From NCBI RefSeq assembly GCF_009765755.1, contig NZ_LMUV01000002.1, positions 186,001 to 250,000 of the forward strand: a stretch of 64,000 nt of DNA, read 5' to 3'. Every line of letters starts with the position of its first letter. Within the stretch, counting starts at the first letter, position 1. This DNA is from Rhodanobacter sp. L36 (GTDB taxonomy: Bacteria > Pseudomonadota > Gammaproteobacteria > Xanthomonadales > Rhodanobacteraceae). The notes beneath the pieces were generated by a model, which searched no databases, had not been told where the DNA came from, and saw only the letters and a list, made by a program, of their open reading frames with translations. Position numbers and translations under genes: made by a program. This document shows positions 37,020-46,743 of the stretch, in pieces.

Positions 37020-38294
37020 GTGAATATCAAGCTCCGCCTGGTGGCGATGAATTTTCTGCAGTTCTTCGTGTGGGGCGCGTGGCTGATCACGATCGGCGCG
37101 TACTGGTTTCAGTATCGACACTGGTCCGGTTCGCAGTTCGGCGCGATCTTTTCGACGATGGGCATCGCCTCGCTGTTCATGCCGTCGCTGATGGGCGTGA
37201 TCGCGGACAAGTGGATCAACGCGGAGCGGTTGTACGGTCTGTTGCACATCGTCGGCGCGATCGTGCTTTTCATCATCCCGAGCATCGACTCACCCAACAC
37301 GCTGTTCTGGGTGATGCTGCTGAACATGATGTGCTACATGCCGACGATCTCGCTGGCGATCGCGGTGGCGTACAACGCACTGAAGACCAACGGCGCAGAT
37401 GTCGTGACGGTGTTTCCGCCGATCCGCGTGTGGGGCACGGTGGGCTTCATCGTGGCGATGTGGACGGTGAGCCTGTTGCATTTCGAAACATCGGGCGGGC
37501 AGTTCTACGTGGCGTCGGGTGCAGCACTGTTGCTGGGCATCTACTCGTTCACACTGCCGCCCTGTCCGCCGAGGTTGCGCGGCAAGGCGCACGGTTCGTG
37601 GCTGGATTCGCTGGGCCTCACAGCGTTTTCGCTTTTCAGGAACAGCAAAATGGCGATCTTCTTTTTCTTCGCCATGCTGCTCGGCGCAGCGCTGCAACTG
37701 ACGAATGCGTACGGCGACACGTTTCTGCACGACTTCGCCAACGTGGATGCCTACAAGGCGACGGTGGCAGTGCGTTATCCGGCGATCGTGATGTCGATTT
37801 CGCAGGTGTCGGAAACGCTGTTCATCCTGGCGATTCCATTTTTCTTCAAGCGCTTCGGCATCAAGACGGTGATGCTGATCAGCATGGTGGCGTGGGTGCT
37901 GCGCTTCGGCTTGTTTGCCTACGGCAACCCGGGGCCTGGACTGTGGATGATCGTGCTGTCGTGCATTGTGTACGGCATGGCGTTCGATTTCTTCAACATC
38001 TCCGGCTCGTTGTTCGTTGAGGAACAGAGCGACCCTGCGATCCGCGCGAGCGCGCAGGGATTGTTCATGCTGATGACCAACGGCGTCGGCGCGGTGCTCG
38101 GCAGCCTGATCAGCGGCAAAGTCATCGACGTCTGGTTTACCCACGCCGACGGCAGCAAGGATTGGCACGGCATCTGGATGACGTTCTCCCTGTACGCGCT
38201 CGTGGTGTCGGTGCTGTTCGCGATCTTCTTCAAGCATCGCCACGATCCGCGGAATGCAACGCCGATGCCGCCGGCAAACCCGGTCAACATCTGA
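37020..38294 (+). CDS. MFS nucleoside:H+ symporter (NupG/XapB family)
   Basis: The 424-residue polytopic protein has about 12 hydrophobic helices. The N-terminus RLVAMNFLQFFVWGAWLITIGAYW is characteristic of the nucleoside H+ symporter family, as is PIRVWGTVGFIVAMW. It would import nucleosides across the inner membrane. The GTG start opens directly into helix 1. It is monocistronic, with a converging diguanylate cyclase 15 bases downstream. Confidence 0.9.
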   Translation: MNIKLRLVAMNFLQFFVWGAWLITIGAYWFQYRHWSGSQFGAIFSTMGIASLFMPSLMGVIADKWINAERLYGLLHIVGAIVLFIIPSIDSPNTLFWVMLLNMMCYMPTISLAIAVAYNALKTNGADVVTVFPPIRVWGTVGFIVAMWTVSLLHFETSGGQFYVASGAALLLGIYSFTLPPCPPRLRGKAHGSWLDSLGLTAFSLFRNSKMAIFFFFAMLLGAALQLTNAYGDTFLHDFANVDAYKATVAVRYPAIVMSISQVSETLFILAIPFFFKRFGIKTVMLISMVAWVLRFGLFAYGNPGPGLWMIVLSCIVYGMAFDFFNISGSLFVEEQSDPAIRASAQGLFMLMTNGVGAVLGSLISGKVIDVWFTHADGSKDWHGIWMTFSLYALVVSVLFAIFFKHRHDPRNATPMPPANPVNI

Positions 38295-38309
38295 CGCGCG
38301 CTGGCGGGA

Positions 38310-40091
38310 TTACTGCAGCAGGGAACTCGCGACCACGCGATCGCGCCCGTAGGACTTGGCCGAGTACAGCGCCGCGTCGGCGGCGCGCATCCAACTGCTG
38401 AGGTCGAAGCAGCGCTCGCCATCGAACAACGCGACGCCGATGCTCACTGTGATGTTGGCGGCAGGAACGCCAGCCGGCATCGGTAGTGCGGCAACACCGG
38501 CGCGCATGGTTTCCGCCAGGCGCAGGCCCGCAGAAGCACCCAGACGCGGACCCAGCACGGCAAACTCTTCACCGCCGATACGCGCGACATGGCCGATGCC
38601 GTCGACCGCGACGCTCAAATAGTCGGCAACCATCGCCAGCACCTTGTCGCCTTGCGGATGGCCGGCGCTGTCGTTGATGCGCTTGAAGTGATCGAAGTCG
38701 ATCAGCATCAGCACATGCGGTTCGCGCAACACGCGGCCATCGCCCAGCAAGCTCGACGCGCGCTGCATGAACGCACGGCGGTTGTCGATACCGGTGAGTG
38801 AGTCACGCAGCGCCTGCACGCGCATTTCGGCAGCGTAGCGACGTTGCGCACGCAGCAGCAGGAACAGCAGCACCGCAATCAAAAGTGTGGCGGCGGCGAC
38901 ACCCTTGGTCACAAGGCTGACCAGTGCCTCGCGGCGCAGGCTTTCGTTGTGTTCGGCCGCTTCCGCGGCGGCGGTCTTGAGCGCCATGTTCTGCAGATTG
39001 TTCTGGTGCTCGAGGTTTTCGATGCGCAGTTCCTTTTCGCGTGCGGCGTAGCGCGATTCAAGCGAACTGACATCGGCGCGCTGCGCAGTCGCATTGCGTT
39101 CGCCGAGAAGGCGGATCACTTCGCGCGCGTCCACCAGCGCCTGTTGCGGATGGCCGGCTTTTTCGACCAGCTGGCTGCGCACGTCGAGCAGGTCGGGAAC
39201 CATGCCGTCCATGTGTGCCGCGCGCGCATCGGCCACGGCGGCGCTGATGGAAGCGAGCGCCGTTTCGGATTGGCCGAGCGCGGCGTAGTCGCGTGCGATG
39301 TCGGTGCGCGAAATCAGCGCATCGCTGAGCCGACCGGTGGCCTGTTCCTGCGCCAGTGAAGCTTGCGACAGCGACAGCGCTTCCTTCACGCGACCGAGCT
39401 TGAGATACATCTGCGCCATGTTGTCGCCAACCATCACGACCATCTGCTGCGCGCCCAGGCTGGCGAAGTGTCGACGCGAACTTTGATCAAGCCTCACCGC
39501 TTCGTTCGGTTGATCGAGGTTGCCGTAGTTCACCCCCTGGTCGCTTTCCGATTCGGCCAGCCCCCAGTTGTCACCCAGGGCACGATAGGCGTCCATGGCC
39601 TGCTGGCACAGTGAAAACGCGCTGCGCGCTTTTTCGCTCATCGCATAGGCATCGCACAGGTTGTACTTCGCCCATGCGCTCACGTCCGCATTGGTATCGC
39701 CCTGCACGGCGGCTGCAGCGCGCAAGGCCTCGCTGATGCCTTCGCCGGTGCCGCTGGCGATCAGGTGACGCGAACGCAGGAAACCCGCGGAAGCCGCGGC
39801 CAGATCGTAGTGACGCGCAGCGGCAAGGCTGTCCAGCCGAAGTTCGGCTTCGGCCAGCGCCGTGTTGTCGTTGATGTTGACGGCGGTGACGCCGAGCAGC
39901 CACAGCAGATCGCGCTCCTGTCGCGGCGTGGCTTTGTCGCCAAGGTGATCGAGCTGCTGACGCACGTCGGCAATAAGCCCCTGCGGGTCACTTTCGGTGC
40001 GGTAACGCAAGGTGTCGCGCGCGGACATGGGGCCGTCGGCACGCGCCAGCGTGGCCACGAGACAAAGGCAGACAACAAGTATTCCACGCAT
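38310..40091 (-). CDS. Exported-sensor TPR diguanylate cyclase (GGDEF)
   Basis: The 593-residue protein has a signal peptide, a periplasmic region of TPR-type repeats (about 30-370) ending in a coiled coil, one membrane helix near 395-415, and a cytoplasmic GGDEF domain. The active-site GGEEF is at about 506-510 and is intact, so it should make c-di-GMP. The allosteric inhibitory site RxxD expected five residues upstream is absent (the positions read DGIG). I chose the ATG at 40089-40091, with AGGAGG six bases upstream; an ATG two codons earlier has no spacing from it. Confidence 0.9.
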   Translation of the reverse strand: MRGILVVCLCLVATLARADGPMSARDTLRYRTESDPQGLIADVRQQLDHLGDKATPRQERDLLWLLGVTAVNINDNTALAEAELRLDSLAAARHYDLAAASAGFLRSRHLIASGTGEGISEALRAAAAVQGDTNADVSAWAKYNLCDAYAMSEKARSAFSLCQQAMDAYRALGDNWGLAESESDQGVNYGNLDQPNEAVRLDQSSRRHFASLGAQQMVVMVGDNMAQMYLKLGRVKEALSLSQASLAQEQATGRLSDALISRTDIARDYAALGQSETALASISAAVADARAAHMDGMVPDLLDVRSQLVEKAGHPQQALVDAREVIRLLGERNATAQRADVSSLESRYAAREKELRIENLEHQNNLQNMALKTAAAEAAEHNESLRREALVSLVTKGVAAATLLIAVLLFLLLRAQRRYAAEMRVQALRDSLTGIDNRRAFMQRASSLLGDGRVLREPHVLMLIDFDHFKRINDSAGHPQGDKVLAMVADYLSVAVDGIGHVARIGGEEFAVLGPRLGASAGLRLAETMRAGVAALPMPAGVPAANITVSIGVALFDGERCFDLSSWMRAADAALYSAKSYGRDRVVASSLLQ

Positions 40092-40185
40092 GGGCATCCT
40101 CCTGATGAACCTTGCCGAGGACTATGCAAGGCCCGGGCCACAGGCCTTTCCAGCTCCGCGATATGCCGCCGGCTACAATGCCGGA

Positions 40186-41172
40186 ATGCGCATTGGCCCT
40201 TACATCATTGATCCACCGGTGGTTCTCGCGCCCATGGCCGGGGTCACCGACAAGCCGTTCCGGCTGCTGTGCAAGCGGCTGGGCGCAGGCTTGGCCGTAT
40301 CGGAAATGACCAACGCCGACCCGCGGTTATGGCACACGCGAAAATCGTTGCAGCGAATGGATCATGTCGGCGAGCCCGAGCCGGTGAGCGTGCAGATCGC
40401 CGGCTACGATCCGGCGATGCTGGCGGAGGCGGCACGTTTCAACGTCGCCAACGGCGCGCAACTCATCGACATCAACATGGGTTGTCCGGCCAAGAAAGTC
40501 TGCAACGTGTGGTCCGGTTCCGCACTGCTGCAGGATGAGCCACTGGTCGCGCGCATCGTCAAGGCCGTGGTCGATGCAGTCGACGTGCCAGTGACGTTGA
40601 AAATCCGCACGGGCTGGGATCGACAAAATCGCAATGCGCTGAACATCGCGCGCATCGCCGAAGACAGCGGCATCGCCGCGCTCGCCGTGCATGGCCGCAC
40701 ACGGGCCGACAAATACGAAGGCGATGCGGAATACGAAACCATCACCGCGGTCAAGGCGGCAGTAAACATTCCGGTGCTCGCCAATGGCGACGTCGACACG
40801 CCGCAGCAGGCGCGACGCGTGCTTGATATCACCGGCGCGGATGCGTTGATGATTGGACGTGGTGCGCAGGGACGCCCGTGGATCTTCCGCGAGATCGCGC
40901 ATTACCTTGCGACCGGCGAACCGCTTGCAGAACCAACGCCCGCCGAAGTCAGCGAGATTCTGCTCGGCCATCTCGAACAGCTCTATGCGTTTTATGGCGA
41001 ACAGGCCGGCGTGCGCATCGCGCGCAAACACCTGGGCTGGTATGCGAAAGATCGCCCAGAGAATGCGGCATTCCGGCACGTGGTGAACCGCGCCGAATCC
41101 GCCAGTGAACAACTGCGGCTGACCCGCGATTACTTCGCCGCGCTCGCGGCCGGCGAATGCCTGGCCGCCTGA
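40186..41172 (+). CDS. dusB: tRNA-dihydrouridine synthase B
   Basis: DusB is an FMN enzyme that reduces specific uridines in tRNA. The 328-residue product starts IGPYIIDPPVVLAPMAGVTD, the DusB N-terminus. The catalytic cysteine is at about residue 100 in INMGCPAKKV, and the FMN/tRNA motifs KIRTGWD, AVHGRTRADKYEG and LMIGRGAQGRPW are present. In many gammaproteobacteria fis follows dusB; here it does not, and metE with its riboswitch comes next. Confidence 0.95.
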   Translation: MRIGPYIIDPPVVLAPMAGVTDKPFRLLCKRLGAGLAVSEMTNADPRLWHTRKSLQRMDHVGEPEPVSVQIAGYDPAMLAEAARFNVANGAQLIDINMGCPAKKVCNVWSGSALLQDEPLVARIVKAVVDAVDVPVTLKIRTGWDRQNRNALNIARIAEDSGIAALAVHGRTRADKYEGDAEYETITAVKAAVNIPVLANGDVDTPQQARRVLDITGADALMIGRGAQGRPWIFREIAHYLATGEPLAEPTPAEVSEILLGHLEQLYAFYGEQAGVRIARKHLGWYAKDRPENAAFRHVVNRAESASEQLRLTRDYFAALAAGECLAA

Positions 41173-41255
41173 GCAACACCACGCTTTCCGAAAGACATCA
41201 CGCCATCGCCGCGCGCCAGGCGTTTGACTATGGACGTCCATACGTCTAAGTTGCG

Positions 41256-41448
41256 CTGGCTGATGGTACGTCGTTCGTTCATGCAGATGATCGAGCGACC
41301 TCAAGGGAAGCCGGTATCAATCCGGCGCTGCCCCGCAGCGGTATGTGGAAACGAACTCCGTCACACGCACTGGGTGCTCGCATCCGGGAAGCGGCGGAAA
41401 GTAGGCACGAGGAAGACGTCCACGAGCCCGAATACCTGCCTCAGCCGG
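41256..41448 (+). promoter_or_regulatory. Cobalamin riboswitch upstream of metE
   Basis: The conserved core is present in order: AAGGGAAGCCGGT, ATCCGGCGCTGCCCCGCAGC (B12-box region), GGAAG, and finally GAGCCCGAATACCTGCC. The closing helix P1 is formed by CTGGCTGA (41256-41263) with TCAGCCGG (41441-41448). Binding of B12 coenzyme is expected to turn off metE, the cobalamin-independent methionine synthase, when a B12-dependent enzyme can replace it. Confidence 0.9.
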
Positions 41449-41479
41449 AAGCGCCCATGCGTTTCCGTCCGACCTGGCG

Positions 41480-41582
41480 TTTCCGCGGGGGAACACCGAG
41501 CTTGCGTCTGGCTGCCCTCACGGTCACGGCGTCGACTCCTTTTTGCCCCGCGGAAAATACCGGTTCGCCCGCGGGGGCGAAG
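41480..41582 (+). promoter_or_regulatory. Competing GC-rich stems in the metE leader
   Basis: Arm A (41480-41490, TTTCCGCGGGG) is perfectly complementary to arm B (41546-41556, CCCCGCGGAAA). Eight bases of arm B can instead pair with arm C (41570-41577, CCGCGGGG), and arm C also lies in a local perfect hairpin (41565-41582, 7-base stem). Such mutually exclusive pairings between aptamer and start codon look like an expression platform, although no U-run follows to mark a terminator. Confidence 0.5.
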
Positions 41583-41616
41583 GTCAATGATCCGGCATTG
41601 CGCCGGCTTTCCTTCG

Positions 41617-41644
41617 TTCCTCTTTGCCCTTCATGCAAGAGGAA
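41617..41644 (+). promoter_or_regulatory. Hairpin masking the metE ribosome binding site
   Basis: TTCCTCTT (41617-41624) is perfectly complementary to AAGAGGAA (41637-41644), with a 12-base loop. The 3' arm is the metE Shine-Dalgarno sequence, GAGG ending seven bases before the ATG at 41650. When this stem forms, ribosome binding is blocked, which points to translational control by the upstream cobalamin riboswitch. Confidence 0.7.
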
Positions 41645-41649
41645 TATCC

Positions 41650-43944
41650 ATGTCACTCGTTACCTGTTCCGGCTTTCCGCGCATCGGCATCAAGCGCGAA
41701 CTCAAACGCGCGCTCGAATCACACTGGCGTGGCGAAACCGACGCTGACGCTTTACTCGACACCGCGCGCACCTTGAGAAAACGACACTGGCGCCTGATGG
41801 CGGACGCCGGTGCCGATGTCGTGCCGTGCAACGACTTCAGCCTGTATGACCACGTGCTGGATACGGCCGTGCTGTTTGATGTGATACCCGAGCGCTACCG
41901 GCCGGTTTTTTCCGAAAACACTTTGGACGGCTATTTCGCCATGGGGCGCGGACACAAACGCGGAGGCCACGACCTGCATGCGCTGGAGATGACCAAGTGG
42001 TTCGACACCAACTATCACTATCTGGTGCCGGAGCTTTCGGCGAACCAGCGTTTCGCCCTCAACGGCGACAAGCCGCTGGCGGAATATCTCGAAGCGCAGG
42101 CGGAAGGTCATCGCGCGCGACCGGTGCTGCTTGGTCCGGTGTCGTTTCTGCTGCTATCAAAAACCGTCGACGGCAGCGATCGACTTGCATTGCTCGATGC
42201 ATTGCTCATGCCGTACGTCGACTTGCTCGGACGCATGGCAGACGCCGGCGTCGACTGGGTGCAGCTGGATGAGCCGTGTCTTGTGCTCGACCTTGACGAT
42301 GACGATCGTGCTGCCTATCGCCATGCTTACACGACGCTCGCCGCAGCGCGTTCGCCACACGTGTTGCTCGCCAGTTATTTCGGCGCGTTGGACGCCAATC
42401 TTGCATTGGCCGTGTCGTTGCCGGTGGCCGGTATGCACGTCGATCTGGTGCGCGCGCCGGCGCAACTCGATGCCGTGCTCGATGCATTGCCCGCAGGCTG
42501 GGTGTTGAGTGCGGGCGTGGTCGATGGCCGCAATATCTGGCGAAGCCATCCTGATCGCGTGATGCCTTTGTTGCGCAAGGCGCATCCGCGACTCGGCGAC
42601 GAGCGTTTGTGGATCGCGCCATCGTGCTCGCTGCTGCATACGCCGATCGATCTCGAACCCGAGACCTCACTCGATCCACCGCGACGCGCTTCAATGGCAT
42701 TCGCGCGCCAGAAAATCGAGGAGCTGCGTGTTTACGCCGACGCACTGGCCGGGCAGCCCGAAGCCGAGGCTGCGCTCGTCGCGCAACAGGTGTTGCTGGA
42801 TGCACAAATGCAGGCGTCGGGCGTGGCCGATCCCGCCGTGCGTTCGCGCCTGCGTTCGCTCGGCGCGCAGGCATCGCTGCGCCGTTCTGGCTATGCGGCG
42901 CGTCGAGCCATCCAGTCCCAGACGGTTCCATTGCCGCTGCTGCCGACCACCACGATTGGTTCCTTCCCGCAGACCGACGACTTGCGCAAGGCGCGCGCGG
43001 CCCATCGCGCCGGCCGACTTGACGACAACGCTTACGAGCAGTTGCTGAAGGATGAAGTGGAACGTGTCGTGCGGTTCCAGGAACACATCGGGCTGGACGT
43101 CCTCGTGCATGGCGAGCCGGAACGCAATGACATGGTCGAATACTTCGGCGAGCAATTGGACGGCTATCTGTTCACCAAGCTCGGCTGGGTGCAAAGCTAC
43201 GGTTCGCGCTGCGTGAAGCCGCCAGTGATCTGGGGCGATATCGCCCGTCAAGCGCCGATGACCGTGGCGTGGTCGAGCTACGCGCAGTCGCTCACCGGCA
43301 GGCCGATGAAAGGCATGCTCACCGGTCCTGTGACGATGCTGCAATGGTCGTTCGTACGCGACGACCTGCCGCGCGAAACCGTGTGCCGGCAGATCGCGCT
43401 CGCCTTGCGCGACGAAGTGCGTGACCTAGAAACGGCCGGCCTCCACGTGATCCAGATCGACGAACCGGCTCTGCGCGAAGGCTTGCCGCTACGTCGCGCT
43501 GACTGGCCGGTCTACCTCGCATGGGCGGTGGAATGCTTCCGCATCACGGCCGGCGGCGTACGCGACAGCACGCAGATCCACACCCACATGTGCTACTCGG
43601 AATTCAACGACATCATCGAGGCCGTGGCGGCCATGGACGCCGACGTGATCTCGATCGAAACGAGTCGCTCGCGGATGGAGCTGCTCGACGCCTTCGTGCG
43701 TTATCGGTATCCCAACGGCATCGGCCCCGGCGTCTACGACATCCACTCGCCGCGCGTACCCGATTCGGCGGAAATGCTCGACCTGCTGCACAAGGCGCTC
43801 GACGTGCTGCAGCCTGAGCAACTGTGGATCAACCCCGATTGCGGCCTGAAAACCCGCGACTGGCCTGAAGTGGAACAGGCACTGGGCCACATGGTCGCCA
43901 CGGCCCGACAACTTCGCAGCACGCTAGCGGCCAGCGTCGGATAA
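41650..43944 (+). CDS. metE: Cobalamin-independent methionine synthase MetE
   Basis: MetE transfers a methyl group from 5-methyltetrahydropteroyltri-L-glutamate to homocysteine. The ATG at 41650 (MSLVTCSGFPRIGIKRELK) gives 764 residues, close to the E. coli size. An open frame continues upstream only through the riboswitch. Both TIM-barrel halves are present. Zinc-ligand segments IHTHMCYSEF and NPDCGLKTR, and VIQIDEPALREGLPL in the active site, are intact. Expression is probably controlled by B12 through the leader. metK follows after about 190 bases. Confidence 0.97.
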   Translation: MSLVTCSGFPRIGIKRELKRALESHWRGETDADALLDTARTLRKRHWRLMADAGADVVPCNDFSLYDHVLDTAVLFDVIPERYRPVFSENTLDGYFAMGRGHKRGGHDLHALEMTKWFDTNYHYLVPELSANQRFALNGDKPLAEYLEAQAEGHRARPVLLGPVSFLLLSKTVDGSDRLALLDALLMPYVDLLGRMADAGVDWVQLDEPCLVLDLDDDDRAAYRHAYTTLAAARSPHVLLASYFGALDANLALAVSLPVAGMHVDLVRAPAQLDAVLDALPAGWVLSAGVVDGRNIWRSHPDRVMPLLRKAHPRLGDERLWIAPSCSLLHTPIDLEPETSLDPPRRASMAFARQKIEELRVYADALAGQPEAEAALVAQQVLLDAQMQASGVADPAVRSRLRSLGAQASLRRSGYAARRAIQSQTVPLPLLPTTTIGSFPQTDDLRKARAAHRAGRLDDNAYEQLLKDEVERVVRFQEHIGLDVLVHGEPERNDMVEYFGEQLDGYLFTKLGWVQSYGSRCVKPPVIWGDIARQAPMTVAWSSYAQSLTGRPMKGMLTGPVTMLQWSFVRDDLPRETVCRQIALALRDEVRDLETAGLHVIQIDEPALREGLPLRRADWPVYLAWAVECFRITAGGVRDSTQIHTHMCYSEFNDIIEAVAAMDADVISIETSRSRMELLDAFVRYRYPNGIGPGVYDIHSPRVPDSAEMLDLLHKALDVLQPEQLWINPDCGLKTRDWPEVEQALGHMVATARQLRSTLAASVG

Positions 43945-43959
43945 TCGGATCGTCGAAAC

Positions 43960-43993
43960 GGCTTCGATCGGCGCGCCACCACCGATCGAAGCC
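43960..43993 (+). terminator. Strong hairpin between metE and metK
   Basis: A perfect 12-base stem (43960-43971 with 43982-43993, 10-base loop), extended by an outer pairing of CGTCGG (43935-43940) with CCGACG (43995-44000). It lies just after the metE stop. No U-run follows, so it may be a terminator of weak or Rho-assisted type, or a transcript-end stabiliser. Confidence 0.5.
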
Positions 43994-44137
43994 CACCGAC
44001 GCGATAGCCGTCCAGACGTGAACGCGTCCGTAACTCCAACGACATCTCTGCCGCGTTAGGCTGCAAATCCGGACCCGGGCCTGTATGATGCCGCGTTTGT
44101 TGTATCTCTCTATCCGCACGAAAGGATATATACCGCG

Positions 44138-45337
<1,200 letters not shown>

Positions 45338-45356
45338 GCCTCCGCTCGACTTCACC

Positions 45357-45389
45357 GAAACGGGCCGCCAATGCGGCCGTTTCTTTTTT
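45357..45389 (+). terminator. Rho-independent terminator of metK
   Basis: GAAACGGGCCGC, a CAAT loop and GCGGCCGTTTC form an 11-base stem with one bulged G, immediately followed by TTTTTT. It ends about 50 bases after the metK stop codon. Confidence 0.85.
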
Positions 45390-45517
45390 GTCGCGCCGCT
45401 ATGCGTATCGCACTGAAGACAGCGCGAGCACGCGCACGACTCAGCACGCAGCGAGCACGATATCCATCGAGCGCGCCGTAAGTTAGTGTGAGCAGGTCAA
45501 CGCAGCGATGAGACATC

Positions 45518-46147
45518 ATGGACGAATCCAATCGACGGCCGATCGCTGCGCGCAGCGCCGGCTGGGCTCGACGCAGCGCAGCCGCGCTGGCACGTTCGCG
45601 GATCACGCCGAACAAGATTTCGGTCGCCAGTGCCGTGTTCGCGGCTGTCGGCGCAGCCCTGCTCGTGTACTGGCCAACCTGGGCTGGCTTCGTGTTGTGC
45701 GCGCTATGCGTGCAACTGCGACTGGTCTGCAACCTGCTCGACGGCATGGTGGCGATGGAGGGCGGCAAGAAGTCCGCAGTCGGCGCGTTGTACAACGAGT
45801 TTCCGGACCGCGTCGCGGATTCGCTGCTGATCGTCGCGCTGGGTTATGCCAGCGGACAACCGTGGCTGGGCTGGCTGGGAGCGCTGCTGGCGGCGCTCAC
45901 CGCCTATGTCCGACTGGCGGGCGGCAGCCTCGGACAGACCCAGGATTTTCGCGGACCCATGGCCAAGCAACATCGCATGGCGGTGTTGACACTCGGTTGC
46001 CTGATCGGCGCCGTCGAAAGCGCCTTTACCGGCACCCGGTGGGCGCTGCTGATCGCCGCTGCATTGATCGTTGGCGGTTCGGCGTTGACCTGCGTCACTC
46101 GCACGCTGCGCATCGCCGAACGGCTACGCAACGGAAACGTCGCATGA
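45518..46147 (+). CDS. CDP-alcohol phosphatidyltransferase family protein
   Basis: The 209-residue inner-membrane protein has about five or six helices and a variant CDP-alcohol phosphotransferase motif: CNLLDGMVAMEGG, then GALYNEFPDRVAD. Compared with the standard DxxDGxxAR...GxxxDxxxD, the first and third aspartates are asparagines; this looks like the signature of a YnbA-like subfamily rather than damage. It would join a CDP-activated lipid to an alcohol. It is the first of three overlapping genes with an acyltransferase and a CdsA-like enzyme, a layout like E. coli ynbAB. Confidence 0.85.
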   Translation: MDESNRRPIAARSAGWARRSAAALARSRITPNKISVASAVFAAVGAALLVYWPTWAGFVLCALCVQLRLVCNLLDGMVAMEGGKKSAVGALYNEFPDRVADSLLIVALGYASGQPWLGWLGALLAALTAYVRLAGGSLGQTQDFRGPMAKQHRMAVLTLGCLIGAVESAFTGTRWALLIAAALIVGGSALTCVTRTLRIAERLRNGNVA

Positions 46148-46743
46148 TCACCTCAACCTTGCTGGTAGGGCTGGTGCGTGCGCTGGTTGGTGCACACGGT
46201 CGCTGGATCGGTTGCGCGCCGTCATCGGCGCAACGCATCTACTTCGCCAATCATTCAAGCCACCTCGACACGCTCGCACTTTGGGCGGCGCTACCAGCCA
46301 AACTGCGGACCGGCACGCGACCAGTAGCCGCCCGCGACTATTGGGGTCACGGCGGAATCCGCGGCTTTGTTGCCGACCACGGTTTTCGCGCGGTCTATCT
46401 GGATCGTGATGCGAGCACGCGCGACGGCGACCCATTGCAACCACTGATGGATGCGCTCGATGCCGGCGATTCGCTGATCATTTTTCCCGAGGGCACACGC
46501 AGTCAGGAAGCGCTGCCCCAGGCGTTCCGCTCCGGCCTGTTTCATCTCGCACAGCGCTATCCGAAGGTGGAACTGGTGGCGGTTTATCTGGATACGCTGC
46601 ATCGAAGCATGCCCAAGGGCAGCCTGTTGCCGGTGCCTTTGACCTGCACCGTGCGCTTTGGTCGATGCCTGCAATGGCGGGCTGGCGAAGACAAGGCAAT
46701 TTTTCTGGATCGCGCGCGTTCGGCCGTGGTGGAACTGGCATGA
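46144..46743 (+). CDS. 1-acyl-sn-glycerol-3-phosphate acyltransferase (PlsC-like)
   Basis: The 199-residue product has the acyltransferase motif I HSSHLD (His37 and Asp42 of H-x4-D) and motif III FPEGTR at 114-119. These define the lysophosphatidate acyltransferase superfamily. It is shorter than housekeeping PlsC and lacks long membrane helices, and so may be a dedicated enzyme. Start and stop overlap the neighbours by 4 bases, so all three lipid genes are co-translated. It probably supplies the phosphatidate that the downstream CdsA-like enzyme activates. Confidence 0.85.
   Translation: MITSTLLVGLVRALVGAHGRWIGCAPSSAQRIYFANHSSHLDTLALWAALPAKLRTGTRPVAARDYWGHGGIRGFVADHGFRAVYLDRDASTRDGDPLQPLMDALDAGDSLIIFPEGTRSQEALPQAFRSGLFHLAQRYPKVELVAVYLDTLHRSMPKGSLLPVPLTCTVRFGRCLQWRAGEDKAIFLDRARSAVVELA

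Noticed and set aside
41224..41649. N-terminal extension of metE
   Set aside because: The open frame passes through the cobalamin riboswitch; the ribosome site and family alignment support the ATG at 41650.
43994..44137. SAM riboswitch ahead of metK
   Set aside because: No SAM-I, SAM-II or related core is visible in this short leader.
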